From the NCBI GenBank assembly GCA_013360675.1, contig JABWBB010000024.1, positions 1-38,926 on the forward strand: a DNA stretch of 38,926 nucleotides, read 5' to 3'. Below, one piece after another: positions 30,116 to 38,926 of the stretch. The stretch's first letter is position 1. Each line of letters opens with the position of its first letter. The notes below the pieces were generated by a model. That model was given only the letters and a program-made list of their open reading frames with translations, did no database searches and was not told where the DNA came from. This DNA comes from Phycisphaerales bacterium (GTDB lineage: Bacteria; Planctomycetota; Phycisphaerae; Phycisphaerales; UBA1924). The position numbers and the translations under genes were made by a program.

Positions 30116-31456
30116 CTACTTGAGCAGGCGCTCGAGGTAGTGGATGTCGATCCCGCCCTGGCGGAAGGGGCCGTCCTGCATGAGGCGCTCGTGCAGGGGG
30201 ATGGTGGTCTTGATGGGTTCGACGTGGAACTCGCGCAGCGCGCGGGCCAGGCGGTTCATGCACTGCTCACGGTCGTCGGCATGACAGATCAGTTTCCCGA
30301 TCATGCTGTCGTAGTTGGGCGGCACCGTGTACCCGGTCACCACGTGCGTGTCCATCCGCACGCCCGGACCGCCCGGCGGCTCGAAACGCGTGATCAGCCC
30401 GGCGCACGGGCGGAAGCCCTTGTCCGGGTCCTCGGCGTTGATGCGGCACTCCATCGCGTGCCCGCGCATCGTGATGTCCTTCTGACGCCAGGGCAGTTCG
30501 TGCCCGGCGGCGACCATGATCGTCGCCTTCACGATGTCGATGCCCGTGATCATCTCGGTGACGGGGTGCTCGACCTGCACGCGCGTGTTGACCTCGAGCA
30601 TGTAGAAGTTCTGGTCCTGGTCCATCAGGAACTCGACAGTCGCCGCGGAGTGGTACTTCGCCGCTCGGATCAGGCGCGCCGCCGACTCGCACACCTGCTC
30701 GCGCTTCTTGGGGTTGAGGCCCGGGGCGGGCGCTTCTTCGATGACCTTCTGGTGCCGGCGCTGCATGGAGCAGTCGCGTTCGAAGAGGTGAACGGCGTGC
30801 CCGTGCTTGTCGCCCAGCACCTGCACCTCGATGTGACGTGCGTGCTCGAGGAACTTTTCGATGAAGACCGCGCCGTTGCCAAAGGCCGCTGCGGCTTCCT
30901 GCTGGGCGGCGCGGATGCTCGAGCGCAGGGTGGCCTCGTTGCGGCAGACGCGCATCCCGCGACCGCCGCCGCCCGCCGCCGCCTTGATGATGACGGGATA
31001 GCCGATCTTGTTGGCGACGCCGACGGCTTCTTCCTCGTCCTCGATCGCCCCCTCCGACCCGGGGAAGATGGGCACCTTGTTGGCCTTGGCGGTCTGCTTG
31101 CAGGCGACCTTGTCGCCCAGCATCGCCATCGCCTCGGGCGTGGGGCCGATGAACTCGATCTTGCAATCGCGGCAGGCCTGCGAGAAGTCCGGGCGCTCCG
31201 AGAGGAACCCGTAGCCGGGGTGGATCGCGTCGACGTCGGCGATCTCGGCGGCGGCGATGATCCGCGCGATGTTGAGGTAACTCTCCTTGGCCGGGCCCGT
31301 GCCGATACAGATGGCCCGGTCGGCCAGGCGCAGGTACGGTGCGTCCTTGTCCGCGGTGGAATAGACGCAGACGGTCTCGATGCCCATCTCGCGGCAGGCC
31401 CGCATGATGCGCAGGCAGATCTCGCCGCGGTTTGCGATCAGGATTCGTTTGAACAT
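30116..31456 (-). CDS. accC: Acetyl-CoA carboxylase, biotin carboxylase subunit
   Basis: AccC carboxylates the biotin on AccB using ATP and bicarbonate, the first step of fatty acid synthesis. The 446-residue length is standard. The protein starts MFKRILIANRGEICLRIMRA, has the ATP-grasp glycine loop GGGGRGMR (about 163-170), the HIEVQVLGDKHG and RDCSMQRRHQKVIEEAP segments, and LEVNTRVQVEHPVTE with the catalytic Glu and Arg. The C-terminal domain ends with a short REFHVEPIKTTIPLH segment, as usual. accB ends 30 bases upstream and pepP lies before that, all on the minus strand, forming one likely operon. The biotin and carboxyltransferase partners AccA and AccD are not in the window. Confidence 0.97.
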   Translation of the reverse strand: MFKRILIANRGEICLRIMRACREMGIETVCVYSTADKDAPYLRLADRAICIGTGPAKESYLNIARIIAAAEIADVDAIHPGYGFLSERPDFSQACRDCKIEFIGPTPEAMAMLGDKVACKQTAKANKVPIFPGSEGAIEDEEEAVGVANKIGYPVIIKAAAGGGGRGMRVCRNEATLRSSIRAAQQEAAAAFGNGAVFIEKFLEHARHIEVQVLGDKHGHAVHLFERDCSMQRRHQKVIEEAPAPGLNPKKREQVCESAARLIRAAKYHSAATVEFLMDQDQNFYMLEVNTRVQVEHPVTEMITGIDIVKATIMVAAGHELPWRQKDITMRGHAMECRINAEDPDKGFRPCAGLITRFEPPGGPGVRMDTHVVTGYTVPPNYDSMIGKLICHADDREQCMNRLARALREFHVEPIKTTIPLHERLMQDGPFRQGGIDIHYLERLLK

Positions 31457-31486
31457 TCGGCGCGTGCCCCCGGGTGTGGCGTCGGC

Positions 31487-31939
31487 TCAGGCCGGACGGA
31501 TGAGGAAGAGTTTCTGGCCGAACTCGACGGCTTCGCCGTTCTTGACGAGCACCTGCTCGATCACGCCCGACTTCTCAGCCTTGATCTCGTTGAAGACCTT
31601 CATGGCCTCGATCAGGCAGACGATCGAATCGGGCGAGATCGACGAGCCCGGCTTCACGAACGACGGCGTTTCCGGGTTGGGCTGCGCGTAGAACGTGCCC
31701 ACCATCGGGCTCTCGATCGCGATCAGGTTCGACACGGGAGCCGCCGGAGCCGCGGGCGCGGCGGGTGCCTGTGGGGCGGCCTGGGGCATCGCCGGCTGCG
31801 GGACATAGACGGGGGCGCCCATCGATCCCCCGCCGCGGCGCAGCGAGACTTCTTCTTCGCCGTTGCGGATGTCGAGTTCGCTCAGCTCGTTGTCGACCAT
31901 CAGCTTGACCAGCTCAGTGAGTTTGACAATGTCAATCAT
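31487..31939 (-). CDS. accB: Acetyl-CoA carboxylase biotin carboxyl carrier protein
   Basis: AccB carries the covalently bound biotin that moves CO2 from AccC to the carboxyltransferase. The 150-residue protein has an N-terminal helical region (MIDIVKLTELVKLMVDNELSE), an Ala/Pro-rich flexible linker (residues 44-72), and the biotinyl domain from about residue 74. The biotin site is EAMKV, with the Lys inside IEAMKVFNEI, and the thumb region reads MVGTFYAQPNPETPSF. The start matches the family. It lies 39 bases after pepP and 30 bases before accC. Confidence 0.97.
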   Translation of the reverse strand: MIDIVKLTELVKLMVDNELSELDIRNGEEEVSLRRGGGSMGAPVYVPQPAMPQAAPQAPAAPAAPAAPVSNLIAIESPMVGTFYAQPNPETPSFVKPGSSISPDSIVCLIEAMKVFNEIKAEKSGVIEQVLVKNGEAVEFGQKLFLIRPA

Positions 31940-31978
31940 GGGTATGAATCCCGCGAGAAATGAGGGAAGGGCGATCGC

Positions 31979-33157
31979 CTACAGCGTGGCCCAGTCCAGG
32001 TCCTTGGGAAGGGTGCACAGGCGCGTCGCACCCGTCTCGGTCACAACGTAGTCATCCTCGATCCGCACGCCGCCGATCCCGGGCAGGTAGATCCCCGGCT
32101 CGACGGTCACGACGTGCCCGACCTCCAGCGTGGCCTCGCCCGTCATGTGCGACAGGCGCGGGTCCTCGTGTCCGTTGAAGCCGATCCCGTGCCCGAGCCC
32201 GTGCCCGAACCGGTCGGCGTAGCCCGCCTTGGCGATGTGTCCGCGCGCGATCGCGTCGATCTCGCGTGTTGATTTGCCCGGGCCCAGGGCCGCCGCGGCC
32301 ATTTCCTGCGCCTCGAGCACGATCAGGTAGATCTCTCGCATCTGGGGGCTCCAGCGCCCCAGCGAGAACGTCCGCGTCATGTCGCTGTGATAGCCCTGGT
32401 AGATCGCGCCCCAGTCGATCAGCAGCGGCTGGCCCTTGGCCAGCGTCACGCCGTGCGGGCGATAGTGCGGGAGCGACCCGTTGGTCCGGGCGGCCACGAT
32501 CGTCGGGAAACCCGGCTGGCTCGACCCGCGCGATTTCATCTCGGCCTCGAGGCGTGCCGCCACCTCGAGTTCGCTCTGCCCGGCCCGGATCGTCGGCAGC
32601 ACCGCCAGCAGGGCCGCCTCCTGGATGCGTACGGCGTGCTTGATGAGCGCGATCTCGGTCTCGTCCTTAATCGCCCGCATCGAGGCCACCAGCCCGATGG
32701 TGGGCAGCAGTCGCTTGGCCCCGCCTCGCCCGAGCGATTTGGCCAGCACATCGCGTTCGGCCAGCGTCATGGCCTCGGCCTGGATCGCGCAGGACTTGAC
32801 GCGCAGTTCACCCATCAGGCCCGCCACGGCGGCGGACATCGCCCCGCGACGGATCCGCACGTTGGCCAGACCCTTGACGACGTCGAGTTCTTCCTCGTAC
32901 CGGAAATCGGAGATGATGATCGGGCGGTTCTCGCCCACGAGGAGGTACGAATCCCCGCCGTGGAACCCGGTGAGGTAGGCCACGTCGAGCGGGTTGGTCA
33001 CCAGCAGGTGGCTCGCCCCGCCTTTACGCACCAACTTACGCAGGCGCGACAGCCGAGCCCGGAAGGGCGGATCAACCTTGGGGGGCGCGGCCAGCCGCAC
33101 AGAGGCGGACCGACCGCCGGGCTTGGTGCGAGCGCGAGGATTTGCAGCCTTGGGCAT
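31979..33157 (-). CDS. Xaa-Pro aminopeptidase-like M24 metallopeptidase
   Basis: M24 peptidases of this type cleave the N-terminal residue before proline, or Xaa-Pro dipeptides. The 392-residue protein has a creatinase-like N-terminal domain (about 30-160) and a pita-bread catalytic domain. The two-metal ligands are visible: Asp in LIDWGAIY, Asp in YHSDMTRTF, His in FGHGLGHGIG, Glu in VEPGIYLP and Glu in RIEDDYVV. The N-terminus is Lys/Arg-rich for about 35 residues. The ATG at 33157 (MPKAANP) was chosen; the longer frame overlaps the divergent permease start. It is the first gene of the pepP-accB-accC group. In many bacteria efp lies between pepP and accB; it is absent here. Confidence 0.9.
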   Translation of the reverse strand: MPKAANPRARTKPGGRSASVRLAAPPKVDPPFRARLSRLRKLVRKGGASHLLVTNPLDVAYLTGFHGGDSYLLVGENRPIIISDFRYEEELDVVKGLANVRIRRGAMSAAVAGLMGELRVKSCAIQAEAMTLAERDVLAKSLGRGGAKRLLPTIGLVASMRAIKDETEIALIKHAVRIQEAALLAVLPTIRAGQSELEVAARLEAEMKSRGSSQPGFPTIVAARTNGSLPHYRPHGVTLAKGQPLLIDWGAIYQGYHSDMTRTFSLGRWSPQMREIYLIVLEAQEMAAAALGPGKSTREIDAIARGHIAKAGYADRFGHGLGHGIGFNGHEDPRLSHMTGEATLEVGHVVTVEPGIYLPGIGGVRIEDDYVVTETGATRLCTLPKDLDWATL

Positions 33158-33304
33158 GGGCGGTGATGATACCGCACGCCCGACACCACGGACGACCCGG
33201 ACAGACTCGGGGAGTGGTCGGGTGTGCCTCACGGGTGCGTCCAATCGCCGTGTGCGCAGGTAGAAATCCCACCACGACTTAGGTGATGGTTCCGGGAGTG
33301 ACGC

Positions 33305-34891
33305 GTGCCTTTGCAGGGAAACCGCGACCATTCAATCTCGGCATGGGTTGTCAGGGCGACGCTGGTGGGCGTGGTCTTGGCGGTGGGTTCACCGTTGGCG
33401 GTCGGGGTGTTTAAAGTTGTTGCGGGGATTGTGCACGAGGGGTGGCACGAATCACTGACGCCGCGCTGGGCGCTGCTGGGGCAGACCCTGGCATGGGCGG
33501 CGGGGGTTGGGGTACTGGCGACGCTGCTGGCATGGCCGGCCGGTTGGGCGCTGGGGCGGCGGGGGTGGCGGCTGGCCGGGTTCGTCCTGGTGCCCATGAT
33601 GCTGCCGAGTTACTTGTGCTATGCGGCGTATGGACTTGCGCGTGCGCCCGGGTCGTGGGTCGGCAACACGATCGAACGCATGGCCGAGACCGGGTGGCCC
33701 ATGGCCCCGATCGTGGCGGGGCGCGCGATCGCGGTGGTCGGGCTGGCGTTGTGGGCCTGGCCGCTGGCGGCGGTGATCTTGGCCGCGCACATCCGGCGGA
33801 TCGAACCGGAAGTGCTCGAATCACTCACGCTCGACGGGGCGGGGGTGTGGCGACGGCTGCGCGAACGTATGTCCATGTGTCGCATGGGGTTGCTGGCGAG
33901 TGCGGCAGGGGTGACAGTCGTCATGCTCGGGTCGGCGGTGCCGTTTCACGTGGGGCAGGTGCGGACCTATGCGATGGTGGCGTGGCAGGGGCTGAACCTG
34001 GAGCTCACGGGGTGGGCGGCGTGGGGTTCGGCCTGGCCGCTGGTGGTAATCGCAGTGGTGGCGGGGTGGTGGCTGGGCGGGCGCGGGGCCGACGCCGCGG
34101 CTCGGGGTTTGGTGGGTCCGGGCGTTGGCGAAGCGGATCGAATGCGCAGCGGTTGGTTCAGCGGGTGGGTGGGGGGCGGGGTGGTGTGGGGGTTGAGCGT
34201 GCTGCTGCCTCTGGGGTTGCTGGCGGCGAGCGTTCGGCGCGGGAGTTCGTACGCGGAGTTCTGGAGCGTGGCCGGGCCGAGCGTGGCGCGGAGCGCGTGG
34301 ATGGCGGTGTGCGTGGGGGCGGCGGTGGGATGGATCGCGCTGGTGGTCTGGTATGGAATGCAGGCGGGGGGCGGTGCTCGCCGCGGTGCGACGCTGATCG
34401 TGCGCGCGCTCTTGGTTGGTGCGCTCGTGCCGGGGATTTTGATCGGCGCGGGGCTTGCGATGGTGATGGGGTCGCTGGCGTCGTGGGTGGGCGAGACGGA
34501 CATTGGGGTGTTCGCGGCTCATGTGGCGCGATTTGGGTGTGTGGGGGCGCTGGGCGGGTGCTGGTTGGCGGGGCAGGAGCCGCGGGTGTTGCGCGAGGCG
34601 CGGGTGCTGGATGGCGGCGGGAGCATGCTGGGGTGGTGGATGTCGAGCCTGCCCGGGAATGCCGGCGCGGTGATAGGGCTGTGCGCGGCGGGCGGGGCGC
34701 TGAGCCTGCACGAACTCGAATCGAGCGTGATGCTGCAGAGCCCGGGAGTGCTGAGCCTGGCGCAGACGGTGCTGGGGTGGCTGCACTATGCGCGGTATGA
34801 GGAACTGTCGGCGGGGGGGACGACGATCATCGGGATTGCGCTCGTGCTGGCGATGATCGGGGCCTGGGGCTGGGGGTCGAGAGGACGGTGA
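33305..34891 (+). CDS. ABC transporter permease with two fused membrane domains (ferric iron/thiamine-type)
   Basis: The 528-residue membrane protein has about 12 predicted helices in two halves. Each half carries an EAA-type loop that contacts the ATPase: VLESLTLDGAGVWRRLRERM near residue 170 and VLREARVLDGGGSMLGWWMS near residue 435. Two-half permeases like this belong to the Fe(III) (FbpB) and thiamine (ThiP) importer group, where a periplasmic binding protein and an ATPase are needed. Neither partner gene is adjacent. The GTG at 33305 is preceded by GGGAG at 33294-33298. The gene is unusually rich in Gly, Trp and Val. An NHL lipoprotein gene follows after 63 bases and might share the transcript. 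The substrate is unknown. Confidence 0.75.
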   Translation: MPLQGNRDHSISAWVVRATLVGVVLAVGSPLAVGVFKVVAGIVHEGWHESLTPRWALLGQTLAWAAGVGVLATLLAWPAGWALGRRGWRLAGFVLVPMMLPSYLCYAAYGLARAPGSWVGNTIERMAETGWPMAPIVAGRAIAVVGLALWAWPLAAVILAAHIRRIEPEVLESLTLDGAGVWRRLRERMSMCRMGLLASAAGVTVVMLGSAVPFHVGQVRTYAMVAWQGLNLELTGWAAWGSAWPLVVIAVVAGWWLGGRGADAAARGLVGPGVGEADRMRSGWFSGWVGGGVVWGLSVLLPLGLLAASVRRGSSYAEFWSVAGPSVARSAWMAVCVGAAVGWIALVVWYGMQAGGGARRGATLIVRALLVGALVPGILIGAGLAMVMGSLASWVGETDIGVFAAHVARFGCVGALGGCWLAGQEPRVLREARVLDGGGSMLGWWMSSLPGNAGAVIGLCAAGGALSLHELESSVMLQSPGVLSLAQTVLGWLHYARYEELSAGGTTIIGIALVLAMIGAWGWGSRGR

Positions 34892-34954
34892 ACGAGGCGA
34901 GGGTGCATCCCGTATAAGGTGGAACCAGTACGATGTCTCTGAGGGGCGGTGTGC

Positions 34955-36019
34955 ATGCGTCGAGGGCCCGTGAGGATCAGCAGAGCGGCAGGTGCCTGCG
35001 CAATCGCCGCGGGCGTGGCCGTCGCGTTGATGTCGGGCTGCGGCGAGGATGACGCGAGCGGGGGAGAGATCCGGGCGATCGTGCGGTTTGGCGAAGTCGG
35101 GCGTTCGCCCGGGCAGTTTTCGTATCCGCGCGGGATCGACGCGGGCGGGGGCAGCCTCTGGATCGTGGACAAACTGGCTCGTATTCAGCGGATGGACCCG
35201 GTGAGCGGCAAGGGCCTGGGCGAATGGAAGATGCCCGTGCAGGAACTGGGGCGCCCCACCGGCGTGACGGTCTTTGACCCGGATGCGAAGGTCGAGGGGG
35301 ACGAGATCGTCTTTGTCGCCGACACGCACTATCACCGGGTGATGGCCTATCACGCGCGGGCGGCCACGCCCGGCGGGGGCATCGTTTCCGACGCGGACGT
35401 GTACGCCTCGTTCGGGTCGTTCGGCGAAGGGGACGGGCAGATGGTCTATCCGACGGACATCGCCGTCGAGCCGACACCCGACGGGAAGGGCATCGCGCGG
35501 GTCTTTGTGAGCGAGTACGGCGGGAACGATCGCATCAGCGAGTGGGCGATGCACGCGCCCGGGGCGTTTACGTTCGTGCGCGCGTTTGGAAAGTTCGGCG
35601 ACGGGGCGGGCAAGGGCCTCGAGTTCAATCGGCCCCAGTCGATCGCGATCGACGCGGAGCGCGGCGAGTTGATCGTGTCCGACGCGTGCAATCACCGTCT
35701 TGTGCGGGTGCGGCTGTCGGACGCGACCCAGGCGGGCGTGATCGGCGGGCCGGGGACGCAGGCGGGGAAGTTCAAGTATCCGTACGGGCTGGTGCTGCTG
35801 GGTGATGGGACGGCGATGGTGGCCGAGTTTGGCAACTGCCGCGTGCAGCGGGTAGATCTGGAGACGGGGCAGAGCCTTGGCGTGTGGGGCAAGGCGGGGC
35901 GAGGCGAGGGTGACCTGGCGACGCCGTGGGGCGTGGCGATGGTGGGCGAGGTGGTGTACGTGCTCGACAGCGGGAACAACCGGGTGATCGGGATCGAGCG
36001 TCCGAGGAGCCGTCGTTGA
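34955..36019 (+). CDS. NHL-repeat beta-propeller lipoprotein
   Basis: The 354-residue protein has a lipoprotein signal (ALMSGC lipobox, lipidated Cys near residue 29) and then about six NHL-type repeats, for example GQFSYPRGIDAGGGSLWIVD, GQMVYPTDIAVE, NRPQSIAIDAERGELIVSD, GKFKYPYGLVLLGDG and LATPWGVAMVGEVVYVLDSGNNRV. Such propellers bind proteins or ligands; an enzymatic role is not evident. The ATG at 34955 has GAGGGG eight bases upstream; a GTG at 34949 is also in frame. Its stop overlaps the start of the VWA membrane protein gene by one base (TGATG), so the two are likely coupled. Confidence 0.87.
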   Translation: MRRGPVRISRAAGACAIAAGVAVALMSGCGEDDASGGEIRAIVRFGEVGRSPGQFSYPRGIDAGGGSLWIVDKLARIQRMDPVSGKGLGEWKMPVQELGRPTGVTVFDPDAKVEGDEIVFVADTHYHRVMAYHARAATPGGGIVSDADVYASFGSFGEGDGQMVYPTDIAVEPTPDGKGIARVFVSEYGGNDRISEWAMHAPGAFTFVRAFGKFGDGAGKGLEFNRPQSIAIDAERGELIVSDACNHRLVRVRLSDATQAGVIGGPGTQAGKFKYPYGLVLLGDGTAMVAEFGNCRVQRVDLETGQSLGVWGKAGRGEGDLATPWGVAMVGEVVYVLDSGNNRVIGIERPRSRR

Positions 36020-38926
36020 TGGTCATGCTGTCGAGCATCACGCTGGGGCCGGTGCAGTTTGATGCGCCCGTGTGGCTGTGGCTGCTCCCGCTGCTGGTGG
36101 GCCTCGCGGTGCTGACGGCGATGGGCAAGAGCCTGTCGGGGCTGGGGAGCGTGACGCGCTGGGTGGCGCTAGCAGTGCGGCTGCTGGTGATCGCGTTGCT
36201 GGTGGGTGCGCTGGCCGAGCCTTCGTGGAGGCGAGAGAGCAAGGATGTTTCGGTGACGGTGGTGCTCGACGCGAGCCAGAGCGTGCCGGCGCAGTTGCAG
36301 GCGGATCTTGACCGGTATGTGAAAGAGGCGGTCGAGGGGACCAAGCGGAGCGAGGACCTGCTGGGGCTGGTGACGGCGGGGCGCGACGCGTATGTGCAGG
36401 CCCTGCCCCGCGCGCTCAACCGCGACATGGAGCGCCAGCACCTGGGCGCGACGGACGGAACCAATCTGGAATCGGCGCTGGGGCTGGCGCTGGCGGTGAT
36501 GCCCAAGGACGCCGCCAATCGCCTGGTGCTCGCCACCGACGGGAACCAGACGACGGGGAGCGTGCTCGAGGCGGCGGCGACGGCCAAGGCGCTGGGCGTG
36601 CCCATCGACGTGCTTCCCTTCCGTTACCGCTATGACCAGGAGGTGCTCGTCGAGCGGCTGGTGGCCCCCGCCAGCGCGCGCGAAGGCGAGACGATCAACA
36701 TCCGCGTCGTGCTCAACGCCGTCAAGCCGGCCAAGGGGCGCGTGTCGATCCTGATGAACGGTGAATCGCTGGATCTTGACCCCGACGGGCCGGGGCTTGG
36801 CGCGCCGGTGGATCTGCGCGAGGGGCCCAACGTGCTGCAGTTGCCCGTGAAGGTGACGCGCAGCGGGCCGCAGAAGTTCGACGCGGTCTTCGAGCCCGAG
36901 GTGGTGGGCGGGCGCGTGGTGGGCGACAGCGTGCTGGAGAACAACAAGGGCGTGGCGGTAACGATCGTGCAGGGCGAGGGGCGCGTGCTGGTGGTGGGGG
37001 ACGAGGAGCAGGCGCGGTACTTCCTGGCGGCGATGGCGGGGGCGAAGATCAACTGCGAGGTGATCCCTGCGGCCCGCTTTCCGTCGGAGCTGACGGAGTT
37101 GAGCGGCTACGACGCGATCGTGCTTTTCAACGTGCCCGGGTACGACTTCACGCAGCAGCAGCAGGAGCACCTGCGCCAGTACGTGCACGACGCGGGGGGC
37201 GGGCTGGTGATGATGGGCGGCCCGGCGTCGCTGGGGGCGGGGGGGTGGATCGGCTCGCCCGTTGAAGATGCGCTGCCGGTGAAGCTCGACCCGCCGCAGA
37301 AGCGGCAGATGCCCCGGGGCGCGCTGGCGCTGATCATGCACTCGGTGGAAGCGCCCGACGGGGTCTTCCTGGGGAAGAAGACATGCGAGGCGGCGGTGAA
37401 CGCGCTGTCGCGCCTCGACCTTGTGGGGATCATCGAGTACCGCGGGTTTGGCAAGGAAGAGTGGGTGCACGAACTGCGCCCGGTGGGCGACGGGACGGCG
37501 GTGAAGCGGGCGATCCAGAGCCTGATGTTCGGCGACATGCCCGACTTCACGCCCAGCGTCGAGATGGCGCTGGCGGGGCTGAAGAAGGTCGAGGCGGGGC
37601 AGCGCCATGTCATCATGATCAGCGACGGCGACCCGTCGGAGCCGCCGGCGTCGCTGCTGCAGGAGTATGTCGACGCGGGGATCACGATCAGCACGGTGGG
37701 CGTGTATCCGCACAGCGGGCTGGACACCAGCCGCATGAAGTACATCTCGGAGTACACGAAGGGGCGGCACTACCACATTGACACGGCGGCGGGGCTGGCC
37801 AACGTGCCGCAGATCTTCATCAAGGAAGCGCAGACGGTGAAGCGCAGCCTGATCCAGGAGGCGCCCGCGGGGGTCGAGCCGCTGATGCAGGCGGGGCTGA
37901 GCGATGCGCTGCGCGGGATCCGCGAGGTGCCGCCCGTGAAGGGGTGGGTGGTGACGGCGGAGCGCGAGGGGCTGGCGCTGACGCCGATGAAGGTGGGCAA
38001 GGAGAACGACCCGCTGCTGGCGCAGTGGCAGTATGGTCTGGGTCGGAGCGTGGTGTTTACGAGCGACGCGACGAGCCGCTGGTGCGAATCGTGGGTGTCG
38101 TGGGGTTCGTACCGAACATTCTGGGAGCAGCAGATGCGCTGGGTGCTGCGCCCGGGCGATTCGGCGAACGTGCGCGTGAGCACCGAGAATCGGGGCGATC
38201 AGACCGTGGTGACGGTGATGGCGCTCGACAGCAAGGGCGATCCGCTGAACTTCGCGGTGTTCCGCGGGCGGCTGGCCGCCCCGGGCGGCGGGGGCGAGGA
38301 CATCGAGCTGCGCCAGGTGGGCCCGGGGCGGTACGTGGGAACGGTGGCGACGGACAAGCCCGGGTCGTATGTCGCAAGCCTGAAGTATGTCGCGCCCGAC
38401 GCGGCGATGGCGGGCGGGACGATCGAGGGGAGCGTGCAGGCGGCGATCGCGCGCCCCTTCGCCGACGAGTTCAAGACGCTCGAGGACAACATGCCGCTGC
38501 TGTCGCGCGTGGCGGAGATGACGGGCGGGCGGGTGCTGTCGTGGGATACGAAGGTCGATGACCTGTGGCGGCGTGAGGGGCTGACGATGCCCGCGTCGAC
38601 CAGGCCCATCTGGCTAGCGGTCGCGCTGATCGCGCTGGGGCTGTTCCTGCTCGACGTGGGCGTACGCCGCGTGCGGATCGATCTGCCCGCGATCGCACGC
38701 TGGTTCGTCGGGCTCTTCCAGGGGAGCACGGCCAAGGCGGGGGCCCAGATGGGCTCGCTCAAGGAAGCCCGCGAGTCGGCGCGGCAGAAACTCCAGGCCC
38801 GGGCCGAACGCCCCGACGCCGGGCAGACGGCGGCGCGTGCCTCGCAGGACGTGACCCGGGCGAAGTTTGAGGCGACGCCCGAGCAGATGCGACGGGCCCC
38901 GTCGCCCGTGACCGAGGGGCAGGCCC
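36019..38926 (+). CDS. Large VWA / glutamine-amidotransferase-like membrane protein (3' end outside window)
   Basis: At least 969 residues are visible and the frame is open at the window end. Two N-terminal membrane helices (about 18-35 and 48-66) are followed by a von Willebrand A domain with the metal motif DASQS near residue 83 and a later VLATDGNQT strand. A class I glutamine-amidotransferase-like Rossmann domain follows (about 325-440: GRVLVVGDEEQARYFLAAM, YDAIVLFNVPGYDF, GGGLVMMGGPASLGAGG). A second VWA-like part has VIMISDGDPSEPP and ITISTVGVYPHSG. A further beta-rich region and a membrane helix (IWLAVALIALGLFLLDVG) come before an Ala/Arg/Gln-rich tail. This layout is common in planctomycetes, where function is unknown. 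The amidotransferase Cys is not seen. GAGGAG at 36004-36009 precedes the ATG. Confidence 0.87.
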   Translation, partial: MVMLSSITLGPVQFDAPVWLWLLPLLVGLAVLTAMGKSLSGLGSVTRWVALAVRLLVIALLVGALAEPSWRRESKDVSVTVVLDASQSVPAQLQADLDRYVKEAVEGTKRSEDLLGLVTAGRDAYVQALPRALNRDMERQHLGATDGTNLESALGLALAVMPKDAANRLVLATDGNQTTGSVLEAAATAKALGVPIDVLPFRYRYDQEVLVERLVAPASAREGETINIRVVLNAVKPAKGRVSILMNGESLDLDPDGPGLGAPVDLREGPNVLQLPVKVTRSGPQKFDAVFEPEVVGGRVVGDSVLENNKGVAVTIVQGEGRVLVVGDEEQARYFLAAMAGAKINCEVIPAARFPSELTELSGYDAIVLFNVPGYDFTQQQQEHLRQYVHDAGGGLVMMGGPASLGAGGWIGSPVEDALPVKLDPPQKRQMPRGALALIMHSVEAPDGVFLGKKTCEAAVNALSRLDLVGIIEYRGFGKEEWVHELRPVGDGTAVKRAIQSLMFGDMPDFTPSVEMALAGLKKVEAGQRHVIMISDGDPSEPPASLLQEYVDAGITISTVGVYPHSGLDTSRMKYISEYTKGRHYHIDTAAGLANVPQIFIKEAQTVKRSLIQEAPAGVEPLMQAGLSDALRGIREVPPVKGWVVTAEREGLALTPMKVGKENDPLLAQWQYGLGRSVVFTSDATSRWCESWVSWGSYRTFWEQQMRWVLRPGDSANVRVSTENRGDQTVVTVMALDSKGDPLNFAVFRGRLAAPGGGGEDIELRQVGPGRYVGTVATDKPGSYVASLKYVAPDAAMAGGTIEGSVQAAIARPFADEFKTLEDNMPLLSRVAEMTGGRVLSWDTKVDDLWRREGLTMPASTRPIWLAVALIALGLFLLDVGVRRVRIDLPAIARWFVGLFQGSTAKAGAQMGSLKEARESARQKLQARAERPDAGQTAARASQDVTRAKFEATPEQMRRAPSPVTEGQA

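Noticed and set aside
29969..31963. Plus-strand open frame of 664 codons
   Set aside because: It covers accC and accB in antisense; both have all family motifs on the minus strand.

Overview
The window is a GC-rich bacterial chromosome segment with tightly packed genes on both strands. The gene set points to Planctomycetota, probably class Phycisphaerae: a secreted protein with a dockerin-like C-terminus, a SUMF1-fold protein with a PEP-CTERM-like tail, a VWA/glutamine-amidotransferase-like membrane protein, a lamin-tail-domain protein, and an IS200-type transposase beside palindromic repeats. The lineage is inferred from gene content only. Most genes are housekeeping. Because of the high GC, many long antisense frames exist; I treat them as shadows.

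Region by region. 1-2.7 kb: ruvA (cut by the window edge) is divergent from a soluble FlaA1/WbpM-type sugar-nucleotide dehydratase; a hairpin-rich gap and a small helical protein follow. 2.7-5.6 kb: a minus-strand pair with an ATGA overlap makes a SUMF1-fold secreted protein and a dockerin-type secreted protein. 5.7-10.4 kb: dut, a periplasmic TlpA-like thioredoxin with its own terminator, a HIT hydrolase, a polysaccharide deacetylase, a lamin-tail protein and a lone nuoE. 10.4-14.4 kb: a CgeB-like glycosyltransferase, an HDOD protein with degenerate receiver domains, and gmk. 14.4-17.3 kb: minus-strand rnpA-yidD and a TetR regulator, divergent from a PPi-type phosphofructokinase. 17.4-20 kb: a P1B-4 metal-exporting ATPase and an Rrf2 regulator. 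20-23.3 kb: a membrane PIN-TRAM protein overlapping a small lipoprotein, a bacterial SRP RNA gene, and a four-S1-domain RNA-binding protein.

23.3-26.6 kb is the accessory part: a Y-family DNA polymerase behind inverted repeats, a four-helix membrane protein behind a palindrome, and an IS200/RAYT-like transposase flanked by inverted hairpins and followed by four REP-like units spaced 31-34 bp apart. 26.6-33.2 kb: a Gfo/Idh/MocA oxidoreductase with thioredoxin; manC with ruvX; and pepP-accB-accC. 33.3-38.9 kb: a two-domain ABC permease without partners, an NHL-repeat lipoprotein and a very large VWA membrane protein that runs off the window.

Functional themes are envelope and polysaccharide building (FlaA1-like dehydratase, ManC, deacetylase, CgeB-like transferase), protein targeting (SRP RNA, YidD), RNA processing (RnpA, PIN-TRAM, S1), DNA repair (RuvA, RuvX, Y-family polymerase, dUTPase) and fatty acid synthesis (AccB/AccC). 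The least explained items are the transposase/REP array, the hairpin-rich gap at 2280-2405, the variant SRP RNA loop and the alternative hairpins before the Y-family polymerase gene.
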